Shown in pieces: positions 21,297 through 30,700 of a stretch of DNA of 50,362 nt. The notes under the pieces are model-generated. The model was not told the DNA's origin, made no database searches, and saw only the letters and a program-made list of their open reading frames with translations. Source of the stretch: a virus. The position numbers were made by a program, and so were the translations under genes. Position 1 is the stretch's first letter. Each line of letters starts with the position of its first letter. The DNA lies in IMG/VR virus record IMGVR_UViG_3300042731_005849, positions 1 to 50,362 of that record. The stretch is one strand, 5' to 3'.

Positions 21297-21704
21297 ATGG
21301 CGAAAGCCAAGAAGGACGCCGGGAATGAGCTGGATACATTATTTCCGGGGAAGGAGGTCGCACTAGGAGACGACCAAGCGGTCGTCGTTCGTCCATTGTC
21401 ACTCGAATCCCTGCCGAAGGTGGCCAAAGCCTTCGGCAAAATTATGCGGCTCGCCGAGACCGGCACGCTCCCATCGGAGCTGGCCGTGGCCGGCATGGAA
21501 GAGCTGCTCCAAATTTTGCCGTTCTGCATCGATCGCCCTGCCAACGAAATCCCATCGACCGTCGTTCCTGAAATAATTGAGATTGTCATCGACCAGAACC
21601 TGACGGACGACGTCGTGGGAAAATGGCAGGCTCTGATTCAGCGGGCCGTGATGCTCCAGGAAGGCGAGGTAGGGGATCAGAGCAAGTCACCTGGCAAAGA
21701 GTAA
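21297..21704 (+). CDS. Tail assembly chaperone, G form (135 aa)
   Basis: The start at 21297 follows GGAGGTGGAAG. Contains NELDTLFPGKEVALGDDQAV, PLSLESLPKVAKAFGKI and a helical C-terminal half, typical of siphovirus G-type chaperones directly before a tape measure gene. Codons GTG-GGA-AAA at 21615-21623 make the slippery heptamer GGGAAAA. Ribosomes that do not shift end at the TAA at 21702. A hairpin GTGCAG-AAGA-CTGCAC (21258-21273) lies just upstream of the start. Confidence 0.7.
   Translation: MAKAKKDAGNELDTLFPGKEVALGDDQAVVVRPLSLESLPKVAKAFGKIMRLAETGTLPSELAVAGMEELLQILPFCIDRPANEIPSTVVPEIIEIVIDQNLTDDVVGKWQALIQRAVMLQEGEVGDQSKSPGKE
21617..21623 (+). other. -1 frameshift slippery site GGGAAAA
   Basis: In the G frame the bases read G-GGA-AAA, the X-XXY-YYZ form required for -1 slippage; the lambda G/T site is GGGAAAG. 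The -1 frame is open from here to 21964 and the tape measure gene begins inside it. The site lies 79 bases before the G stop. Confidence 0.75.
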
Positions 21705-21964
21705 TCGCCTCGCACGTTGAGCTGCTGATCAGTAATGGGCACACGTTCTCGGACATTCGACAGTACAGCCTGCCGCAGCTGCTGCTGTTTATCGACCTGC
21801 TCGTGGACCGCTGGAAGAGGGAGAGCGATGCGATAAAAAAGGGGGCCAAGGGAACCGATGCCTCAGACGACAGACGTCAAATTAAGACTTCTTATCGAAG
21901 CCGTAAACAACGCGGGGGCCCAGCTCCAGAGCGTCGGCAATTCGCTAAAAAACGTCGGCGATAG
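21623..21964 (+). CDS. T extension of the tail assembly chaperone (G-T product)
   Basis: Reached by -1 slippage at 21617-21623, adding about 113 residues to G. It has a linker, then WQRVIASHVELLISNGHTFS and QYSLPQLLLFIDLLVDRWK, a pattern typical of T-domain helices, and a basic tail. No ribosome site supports independent translation. The 3' end overlaps the tape measure start by 107 bases, as is usual for this arrangement. Confidence 0.65.
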   Translation: MAGSDSAGRDAPGRRGRGSEQVTWQRVIASHVELLISNGHTFSDIRQYSLPQLLLFIDLLVDRWKRESDAIKKGAKGTDASDDRRQIKTSYRSRKQRGGPAPERRQFAKKRRR

Positions 21965-24900
21965 GGCACGAGACGCTCAGGGCAAGTTCGTCAAGATGGG
22001 CAACGAGGGGGCCAAGGGGGCGGACAAGCTCGGCTCGGCGATGGATCGCCTGAAGACCCGGATGGATGGGGTCAAGAAGGCCGGCCAGGCCCTCACAGGC
22101 ATCGGGGCCCAGCTTGGAATAGCTGCCGCAGCTATGGGAGCCGCTACCGCCTTCCCCATTGTACGGGCTGCCCAGTTTGAAAAGACCATGAACAAGGTCA
22201 AGGCGGTCACGGCAGGAACGACCGCCGAGTTCCAGGAAATGGCCGTGGTTGCCCAGAGGCTGGGACGAACCACGAAGTTTACAGCTACAGAGGCGGCCGA
22301 GGGGCTGGTCTTCCTGGGGATGGCCGGCTTGACGGCCAAGGAATCGATTGACGCCCTGGAGCCCTCCCTCACCCTCGCGGCGGCCGGCGATCTGGAACTG
22401 GCAGAAGCTGCTGATATTGCTACCAATGTCCTTACGGGCCTCGGGCTCGAGGTCGACTCTCTGGTACACATCACCGACGTCCTGGCCAATACGGCGAAGA
22501 GCGCAAACACGAATGTCTTACAACTCGGGGAGGCATTCTCGTATGTCGCCGGTACGGTCTCCGTGGCTGGGATGAGCGCCGACGAGGCCGCTGCTTTCCT
22601 GGGAATTATGGCGAATGCCGGCGTCCGGGCATCCCGGGCGGGGACCACGCTCAAGAACATCATTTCGGGCCTGAACCGAGTTCTGCCTCCAGGCAGGAAG
22701 GCGTTCGAGAAGTTGGGCGTGACCATCTCCAAGAATGCAGACGGGACCGTCGACTATCTGAAGACCCTCGAGGACCTCTACAAGGCCGGGGCCCGCCAGG
22801 AAGACTGGATTGCCATCTTCCAGAAGAGGGCCGGCGACCAGGCAGCCATCATCGGCAGGAATGCCGAGGCCGTCCGGGATTTGACGAAGGCCAACGAGGA
22901 CGCCATCGATGTTGCCGTTGAGATGAGGGAACAGATGGAAGAGGGTCTCGTTGGTGCTTTCACGAGGCTCAGGAGTGCCATCGATGGACTGGCCCAGGCA
23001 TTCGGTCGCCCGGCCCTAAAGCCTTTAGCTGATTTCGTCGATGCGATGGCCAAGGCCATCAATATGATCACGGAATGGGTGGATCAGAATCCAGTATTTG
23101 CCTCGGCCCTTCTATTGGTCACAGGAGCCTTCGCCGGCCTCCTGACAGTGATTACAGCCATCGTGGTCCCCTTGGGTCTACTGCTGACCCTGATCGGAGG
23201 AATCGGCGGCGGGCTTCCTGCTCTGGCGGCAGGATTCCTCAGAGTCAAGACAGCGGCTAAGGGATTTCTTGTGGCCCTCACAGGAATCCGGACCGCCCTT
23301 ACACTCCTGGTTCCCCTGATGGCAAAGGTGACCATCGCCATCTTCTCCTGGAAGATCGCCGAGCTGGTCTTCAAGCTGATCGAATGGAAGAACGCACTCG
23401 ATGGCCTGTCCAAGGCTCAGCAACGAGCGGCCGTGACGGCCGAGAAGATGATCAGCCGGCTGAACAAATATCGAAATTACACGGTCTCGATCAACCTCGA
23501 AACGACCAGTAATTGGGAGGATGTTGTCAGGACGGAGGAGGAGCTGGAAAAAGCCATTCAGCTCCAGAGGGCGCTGAAACTGGATGCCCAAAAGGACGTT
23601 GGAAAGAAGAACATCTTCCGCGAATATACCGAGGAAGCTCTTGAGGCCCAGGTCGCCATTAAGAATGCGAACGTCCAGCTCACGTATCTTGAGAAGCAGC
23701 TAGAACGGGCGCGTATCGCCAAGGGGCGTATCAGTATCGAAGAGGGCGAGCTGGTCGGACCGCCCGTGCCCGACTGGTATTGGGACGAGCTGGAGAAGAA
23801 GCAGGCAATCGATCTCGAGACCGAGAAGATGCGGATCTCCGTGATGGAGGACTCCGCCAAGAAAGTGATGAAGGTTCGGGATCTGGAGCTGGCGGCCCTG
23901 GAGAAGAAATACAAGGAAGGAGAAATATCGGAGAAGCAGTTCGCCGATCGTCGGGCCCTCATCCAGTATCAATCGGGCCTTGAGATCATGGCCCTCCTAC
24001 AAGCCGAGGATGAAGCATACCTCAAGCAGCAGGAGAAGATCAGGGGGGCAGAGATTGATCTTCAGGAGGAGGCCGGCAGGGCCCGTCTGGAAGCCCTGGA
24101 GCGGGAGCACGAGGCGGGTCTGATCAGCGTCGAGGCATACATCGAGGAGAAGAAGCGGATCACCCTGGCCGGCTACGACGCGGAGATTGCCGAGCTGAAG
24201 CGGAAGCTGAACGAGGCCGGACTGTCCCTCGACGAGAAGAAAGTCGTCCAGATCCAGATTGAGACCCTGGAGATTCAGCGGACCGCCGCCGGCGAGGGGA
24301 TCGAGGCCGAGGGAGTGGACCTGACCGCCGTCAGGACGGAACGGGAGCAGGCCCTCGTCGATGAGACGAAGATGATCCGGGCCGAGCTGTCCGGATGGGA
24401 GGGCGACCGCCTTCAGGCCGAGCTGGAAGCCCACGATGCCTGGCTCCAGCAGAGGTATGAGCAGGAGAAAAAGGCCGGGACGGACTTGAACATCCTCCGT
24501 GACTGGATGAAGGCCGAGCAGGAGAAGAGGGAGAAGAAAGAGAAAGAAGTTCAAGACGCCTATATGAAACAGCGTCTCCAGATCGTCAAGGACGGGCTGG
24601 GGTACATGGAGTCCATGTTCGCCGATCTGTACGCCGCGAGCGGCCAGGAGATGAAGGCGTTCTTCTATGCCCAGAAGGCCGTGGCCGTTGCCGAGGCCAT
24701 CATCTCCACCTACACGGCCGCGAACAAGGCCATGCAGGACACCCCCGGGCCCGGGTGGCTCAAGATGGCCATGGCCACCACGATCGTGGCCGCCGGTATG
24801 GCCCGCGTGGCCAACATCATCGCCACCACGATCAAGGCGGCCGAGGGTGGGATGGTGAGATTCGCCCAGACGACGCAGGGAGCAATCGCCAGAGTCGGGG

Positions 24901-27149
24901 CCACCGTGCCGAGGTTCGCAGAGGGCGGGACCGTGAAGCTCCGGGGGCGGACGATCGAGGTCGGGAAGGTGACGGTTCCCAGGATCCCGCCCGTGATCCG
25001 CCAGGTCCGGACGGTCGAGGAGGCCATGCGTCCGGTGGGCCGGCCCATCCAGAAGCTCGTCAAGGGTGGACGGGTTGCGCGAGCGCCCACACGCAGGCGG
25101 GCCCGCGAGGTGGTGGGTGAGCCCATCTTCCGGTTTGAAGAGGGAGGCGCGGTCCGGCTTCGGGGCCGAACGGTGGAGCTGGGGAAGATCGTGGTCCCGA
25201 AGGTCCCGCCCGTGGACGTTGTTCGTCGAGTCAAGACGATCCAGGAATCCATCAGGCCCGTGGGCCGGCCGGTGCAGAAGTTTGCCCGGGGAGGCCAGGT
25301 CCGAAAGATTCCGGTAAAGGATCCAACCACCAGGCCAACGGAGCCCGTCTTCAGGTTTTCTAAGGGTCGCACGGTCCGGAAGGTGCCCGTACAGGTGCCC
25401 ATCCTCCAGAAACTGACCGAGCCTGTCTTCAAGTTTGCCAAGGGGGGAACGCCCTCGAGGTCCCGGGCAGGGATCCCCGTGGGTCCGGCGATGCCGTCTC
25501 CCACCAGGCTCTCGACGAAGACCACGCCCGCGTCCCTGATGCGGGCCCGGCCCAGGAAGGACAAGATCCCCGCCTGGCTGACGGACAAGGAATACGTGAT
25601 GAGCCGGTCCGCCGTCCGACATTACGGCGCCGGATTCATGGAGAAAGTCAACCAGCGGAAGATCAAGATCGAGGAGTTCGTCAACAAGATCAAGCGCCGG
25701 ACCGAGGAGACGAAGCCAGCCGGCGAGGCCCGGACCGTGCTGACCCGGGTGATCTCACCGGTCCAGCGGATGTCCGAGAAGGTCGTCGAGCCTCTCCTCG
25801 GCTTATTGAGACCCAGGAAGGAGCAGGCCCCTGGCCGGCCGGTCGTGGCCGGCGCCCCGGTGGAGCGTCCTGGCAAGGAGCCGAGGAAGCTGCCCGAGGT
25901 GGTACGCCGCCAGGATACCCGGATCACGGATCGGATCAGCCGGCGCCGGCATCGCCTGGTCGAGTTCGTCGATGAGATCCGAAAGAAGAGCGCGGAGATC
26001 CAGCCGGTTCGGGAGGAGAGAACGGCTCCAGACCGGCCGAGGCGTCCAGCCAGGAGAACGCTGGAGAAGCCGGCGCCCGTCCAGGATCTCCTGGTCCCCC
26101 GGAAAGAGCGGCCCCCCAGGCCGCCCGCGCCCGTACGCGCAAGGGCTGGAGAACAGGTCCTGGAAGAGGCGCCGACCAAGGAGATCCGCCGGCGCGAGAC
26201 CAAGTTCCTGGAGCAGGTCAGCCGGCGCCGCAACCGGGTCGTCGAGCTGGTCGATGAGGTGAAGAAACGGAGCGAGGAGATCCGGCCATTCCAGAAGATG
26301 CGGACCATCCTGACGAAGGTGTCCGGGCCGTTCCGTCGAGTACGAGAAAAGGAGATCCCCCAGGAAGCGGCGCCTGTGACCAGACGGGTGCTGAGAACGG
26401 GCCGGCGGGAGCGGCAGGAGCCCCTCCTGGTCCTCGAAGCTGGGGTGCCCAGGCCAAAGAAAGCAGTCCAGAGGCCACCAGAAGTGGCCAAAATTCCGAC
26501 AGAAACGCCTGCCCCTATACGGATCCCTGTCGAAGTCCAGACCCCCAAAATGCTGGAAATGCCAGAGGTTCGGCGACCGGATACCAGGATCTCGGAGCAG
26601 GTTCGACAGCGCCGGCATCGGATCCTCCAGATGGTCGAAGAGATCCAGAGAAAGAGCGAGGAGCTTCGGCCGATCCGGGAGACCAAGACGATTCTCACGC
26701 GAGTCGGGACGCCCTTGCAGCAGCTCATCGAGGCATCGGAACCGACCCGGCGAGTGGAGAAGCCCAAGGGTGGACAGATTCGAGGCCGCCCCGGGATCGA
26801 CAAGATTCCGGCCTGGCTCCAGGACGAGGAGTTCGTGATCCGGGCCGAGGCCGTCCGCCACTATGGGGTGGCCTTTATGGAGCTTTTGAACCGTCGGATG
26901 GTGGACTTCAACCAGGTGCTGAGAAGCTCGGCCAGCACCTCGAGGCCGGCTGTCTACGCGGAACGGTTCCAGGAGGGCGGCCTGGCAGGTCCTCCGACAG
27001 CGGAGAGAGCCCTCTCCGTCGGTCGGGGCGTGGGCGGGACGACGATCAACGTGCCCGTCGATGTGACCACCGGGGACCTGGACCTGGCCGGCGAGATCCA
27101 GGACGCCGTGGAGGAGGCCGTCCGGCAGACACTGAGGGAGTATGTATAA
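21858..27149 (+). CDS. Tail tape measure protein (1763 aa)
   Basis: The first ~350 residues match TP901-type phage tail tape measure proteins: FEKTMNKVKAVTAGTTAEFQ, TEAAEGLVFLGMAGLTAKES, then VLANTAKSANTNVLQLGEAF. Residues about 415-460 are a hydrophobic segment (FAGLLTVITAIVVPLGLLLT). Residues ~640-930 are coiled coils. From ~1010 to the end the protein is unusual: repeated Arg/Pro-rich modules, with two LRGRT(I/V)E(V/L)GK copies (~1028, ~1101), at least three RRxHRxxExVDEI copies (~1360, ~1453, ~1583) plus a partial one near 1270, and two KIPAWLxDxE...AVRHYG copies (~1235, ~1645). The last is the usual C-terminal motif of tape measures, here duplicated. Tail length set by ~1760 residues would be long. 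Confidence 0.85.
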   Translation: MPQTTDVKLRLLIEAVNNAGAQLQSVGNSLKNVGDRARDAQGKFVKMGNEGAKGADKLGSAMDRLKTRMDGVKKAGQALTGIGAQLGIAAAAMGAATAFPIVRAAQFEKTMNKVKAVTAGTTAEFQEMAVVAQRLGRTTKFTATEAAEGLVFLGMAGLTAKESIDALEPSLTLAAAGDLELAEAADIATNVLTGLGLEVDSLVHITDVLANTAKSANTNVLQLGEAFSYVAGTVSVAGMSADEAAAFLGIMANAGVRASRAGTTLKNIISGLNRVLPPGRKAFEKLGVTISKNADGTVDYLKTLEDLYKAGARQEDWIAIFQKRAGDQAAIIGRNAEAVRDLTKANEDAIDVAVEMREQMEEGLVGAFTRLRSAIDGLAQAFGRPALKPLADFVDAMAKAINMITEWVDQNPVFASALLLVTGAFAGLLTVITAIVVPLGLLLTLIGGIGGGLPALAAGFLRVKTAAKGFLVALTGIRTALTLLVPLMAKVTIAIFSWKIAELVFKLIEWKNALDGLSKAQQRAAVTAEKMISRLNKYRNYTVSINLETTSNWEDVVRTEEELEKAIQLQRALKLDAQKDVGKKNIFREYTEEALEAQVAIKNANVQLTYLEKQLERARIAKGRISIEEGELVGPPVPDWYWDELEKKQAIDLETEKMRISVMEDSAKKVMKVRDLELAALEKKYKEGEISEKQFADRRALIQYQSGLEIMALLQAEDEAYLKQQEKIRGAEIDLQEEAGRARLEALEREHEAGLISVEAYIEEKKRITLAGYDAEIAELKRKLNEAGLSLDEKKVVQIQIETLEIQRTAAGEGIEAEGVDLTAVRTEREQALVDETKMIRAELSGWEGDRLQAELEAHDAWLQQRYEQEKKAGTDLNILRDWMKAEQEKREKKEKEVQDAYMKQRLQIVKDGLGYMESMFADLYAASGQEMKAFFYAQKAVAVAEAIISTYTAANKAMQDTPGPGWLKMAMATTIVAAGMARVANIIATTIKAAEGGMVRFAQTTQGAIARVGATVPRFAEGGTVKLRGRTIEVGKVTVPRIPPVIRQVRTVEEAMRPVGRPIQKLVKGGRVARAPTRRRAREVVGEPIFRFEEGGAVRLRGRTVELGKIVVPKVPPVDVVRRVKTIQESIRPVGRPVQKFARGGQVRKIPVKDPTTRPTEPVFRFSKGRTVRKVPVQVPILQKLTEPVFKFAKGGTPSRSRAGIPVGPAMPSPTRLSTKTTPASLMRARPRKDKIPAWLTDKEYVMSRSAVRHYGAGFMEKVNQRKIKIEEFVNKIKRRTEETKPAGEARTVLTRVISPVQRMSEKVVEPLLGLLRPRKEQAPGRPVVAGAPVERPGKEPRKLPEVVRRQDTRITDRISRRRHRLVEFVDEIRKKSAEIQPVREERTAPDRPRRPARRTLEKPAPVQDLLVPRKERPPRPPAPVRARAGEQVLEEAPTKEIRRRETKFLEQVSRRRNRVVELVDEVKKRSEEIRPFQKMRTILTKVSGPFRRVREKEIPQEAAPVTRRVLRTGRRERQEPLLVLEAGVPRPKKAVQRPPEVAKIPTETPAPIRIPVEVQTPKMLEMPEVRRPDTRISEQVRQRRHRILQMVEEIQRKSEELRPIRETKTILTRVGTPLQQLIEASEPTRRVEKPKGGQIRGRPGIDKIPAWLQDEEFVIRAEAVRHYGVAFMELLNRRMVDFNQVLRSSASTSRPAVYAERFQEGGLAGPPTAERALSVGRGVGGTTINVPVDVTTGDLDLAGEIQDAVEEAVRQTLREYV

Positions 27150-27722
27150 ATGAAAATCGGCGGATACGAGATGACCTGGCCCCCGGATCGGTGGCCGGTC
27201 CCGAAAAAGACACGCCACCAGTCGTTCGTGAAGACGTACGAGTCCGGGGTCTTCTTCGACTGGGGGATGTTCGTGATCGGCGGGGAGGTGATCCTGGAGT
27301 GGGACTGGCTGCCCGTCGAGGAGTTCAACCGATTGAGCGAAATATTCGAGCTGTCGGCCACGCAGCTCTGGGAACCGGACCAGGCGGACCGCCTCTTCCA
27401 CGGGACGGTGACGGAGGGCCCCTTTGTCACGACGGCTGTGGTCACCGGGCAGACCAGCGGGGCGACCGGGACGATCTCCCTGGTGGATGAGATATACAGC
27501 TACATCGAGGTGACCGGAACGACCGGGACCTTCCAGAGGACCGAGGTGATCCAGGACGACAGCGGAACGCCGAAGAGCGCGACCCTGACAACGGTGGACC
27601 AGATCAAGAGCTATTACGTGGAGATCATCGACTTCGCGGCGAAGATGCTCGAGGTGGTCGGGACAGACATCTTTTACCGGAGGCAGGCGAAGATGCGCCT
27701 GCTCCTCATGTCTGAGGCATAA
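27150..27722 (+). CDS. Distal-tail-type protein (190 aa)
   Basis: Starts immediately after the tape measure stop. The N-terminal ~95 residues (WPVPKKTRHQSFVKTYESGV, then ILEWDWLPVEEFNRLSEIFE) resemble the first domain of distal tail proteins; LWEPDQADRLFHGTV follows. Residues 95-150 are a repeated Thr/Gly strand region (TTAVVTGQTSGATGTISLVD). The C-terminus closes with QAKMRLLLMSEA. Position between tape measure and hub supports a baseplate role. Confidence 0.6.
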   Translation: MKIGGYEMTWPPDRWPVPKKTRHQSFVKTYESGVFFDWGMFVIGGEVILEWDWLPVEEFNRLSEIFELSATQLWEPDQADRLFHGTVTEGPFVTTAVVTGQTSGATGTISLVDEIYSYIEVTGTTGTFQRTEVIQDDSGTPKSATLTTVDQIKSYYVEIIDFAAKMLEVVGTDIFYRRQAKMRLLLMSEA

Positions 27723-27724
27723 AT

Positions 27725-30700
27725 ATGGCACTGACGCTGGACGCGGCCCTGGCGGCCGCTCAGGGATTGCAGAACCGGAGACCCCTCGTGGACATCGAGG
27801 CGGCCGGCGCGGAGATGGAGGTCCTGCCGATGCCGGCCTTCGAGCTGCAAAGCTCAGCGGAATACGACCAGCACCCGAACGCCCTGATGCTCTCGAACGG
27901 CCGGATCGTGGTGGTCTATGCCGTGGACGCCTCGGCCATCCGGTTCGGGCTTTCCGACGCGGAGCGCCTGGAGCTATCCTTCCAGACGATCCTCACTGGC
28001 TCTGAGGTCGATTCGCCGGCCATCGTGGAGAGGCCGGATGGCAAGATCGGGATGCTGTACCTGGAGCGGGGGGCGAACAACCTGGTCAAGTGGGCGGTCC
28101 TGGCCGCGAGTGGTGGGGTGGAGGATTCCGGGACAGTGGCCAATTATGGGTCGAGCGACTGGATGAGCGAGCCCTTCGTCATCCTGCTGTCGAGTGGGAC
28201 CTACCTGGCCGTGTGGACCGTTCGCCGGGGGCTCGATTACGATTTCCAGACCTCGACCTCGACCGATTTCGAGACATGGACGACAGTGGCCACGCCCTCC
28301 GTCTCGGGCCTGCTCGTCACGAGACACCTGGACCACCCTTCCCTGGTGCAGCTCGACACGGACGATGTGTTCATGTGGTTCGATTATGTGAACGAGATCG
28401 ACGAGAACGCCCACGAAATCTCGAACATTTTTTATTCGATTTCGACCGACGACGGATCGACCTGGGGAGGCGCCGTCCAGGCGACCTTCTACGACACGGC
28501 CATCATCACGGCCGAACACCCGATTGCATTTCAGGATGATACTGCCTCCCAGTTCGTGGCCTTCACGGAGAAGACGACGGCTCTGCACAAGTCATCTGCC
28601 GGGGAACAGTACGAGGACGTCGAGTGGTGTGGGGCCGGCGGCGCGACGACCTCGAGCGTGCGGTCCATCGGCTGGGATTGGGTGAATCGAAAGGTGTACT
28701 GCATCAACGGGGAGACCAGAACGTGGCAGCAGTTCAGGTCCGTGATAAAGATGGATCTGGACACCTGGGAGATCGACGACTGCTGGAGCTACACCTCGGA
28801 CGGGTACGATCCTGGGTACCACGGTTACTTCGGGAAGAACCCGTGCGATCCGCCGGGACCTTATGGGAACTTCTGCTCAACCAATGTGGGCCTCTGGAAT
28901 ACCCGGCAGGGACGGAACATCATCGCGGTTGCTTCGGACTCGAGCTATTACGGGGATTTTGAAATAGGCATCGCCGTCCTCGATGGAGAGAACGACTGGA
29001 TCAGGCATTATTGGAATTGGCAACGAACCGACTGGGGAGTCGAGCCAAACCTGGCCGTGATTGGCGAGGGCACGAAGTTTATTGACATCGATCAGGACCG
29101 GATGAAGATGTGGATCTGGACAAGCGGGTATCTGTCGGCGGCCGATCGAATTGGATACATCGATCTCACGCAGACGGTTCCCGACCCGTTCTATGATTTT
29201 AACCAGTTCACGACGAGGGAGAACTCCTCCGCCACGGATTTTCGGATCTATGAAGACTTGGACATGATGATCATAGGCGGGAACAGCTACGTCATTGTGT
29301 ACTCGATTTCCGAGGGAGGTACGACCCACTCCTTCGGAGCTGGTTCCCCAGGTGGAGAGGACTGGCCCGCGCAGGGTATCCGGAAACTCTGCTACATGGA
29401 CAACGCGATCTGGGGAACCATCGATTATCTGGGAGAAACGGACGACTACAAGCACGGGCTTATCAGATGTGACCTGGACACGGGCGAGGTATCCATGCAC
29501 AACCCCTTTGCCGAGTGGGGATACCGGGTTCAACCGTGGAGGGTGGAGCCGACACAGGACCACGAGCTGGTGATGACCGGGGGGCAGTACGGCTTCTACC
29601 TGTACGATACACAGGCTGACGAGTGGCTGCATCATGATAACAGCAGCGTGGCCGGCCTCCTGCCGGGGAATCCGGTGGCCCGAGTCTATGCGCTGGCGTA
29701 CGACGAAGCGACGGGGACGATGATCGGTGGGGCGAACTTTGGGCAGACCCGGCCATGGCAGGGCGTGATCGCCGTCAACCGGTACGGCCTGCTGCGAAGC
29801 AACCAGTATTTTAACATAACCTATGACGGGGGCTGGACAGTCGGGGCCACCTCCCAGCTCACGGACGGGATTGCAGACTTTCATGCGAGCCCCGTCCAGG
29901 ATCCTGACGAAGATTTCCTGTATGCGTTCTGGACGAGGCAGGTCAAGCTCGATTACGACCTGTACTGGGGGCGGGAAGGGACGGAGCTGATCACTCCGTT
30001 CCTGATCGGGGAGGTGAAGAAGACCCAGAGCATCGAGGGGGAGCCGAGCGAACTTTCGTTCTCCCTCGGCCGTGGGCATCTTTTCGATCCGTACCACACG
30101 ACCTCCCTGCTGAGTCCATACATGCAGCGTGGGGCGAAACTGTATCTGCGGTTTGGCGAGTCGGTGTACGAAGACCCTGACTGGGTTGAATACTGGCAGG
30201 ACATGGGGACCTTCTACATCGATAACGTCAAGCTCAAGCACGAGCGCGGTACCTATCCGACCATGCAGGTCGTGGCCAAGGACCTGATCATGTTCATGGA
30301 AGAGGACCAGGACATCTTCACGCAAGAGTATGTCGACACGTATCCACAATATGTCCTTCAGGACGTCCTCGAGACGCACGGGAACCTGGATCCAAACACA
30401 GAGATCCTGCTGCCGGAGCTGATGGAGAACCAGGCGTACCTCTCGATGCAGTGGACCGAAGAGGACCTGATGGACATCATCGAGGACATCTGTGATCGAT
30501 TCGGTTACTACTGGCGGGTGAATGTCGATGGAAAGTTCACGATCCGGTACATCAACGACGACATCGTCACGAACCCGGTGGACCACGTCTATTCGGACAG
30601 TACGAGACTGCTGCACTTCACGCCCGACTATCAGATGTCTGACTGGACGAACCGGGTGATCATCAAAGGTGAGTCCCTGGAGTGGGAGGATGTGATTCAC

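Noticed and set aside
21226-21366. GTG after AAGGAGGAGCT opening a ~46-codon frame before and into the G gene
   Set aside because: Good ribosome site, but the product is Arg/Gly/Trp-rich noise overlapping G in another frame; left as a possible leader only.
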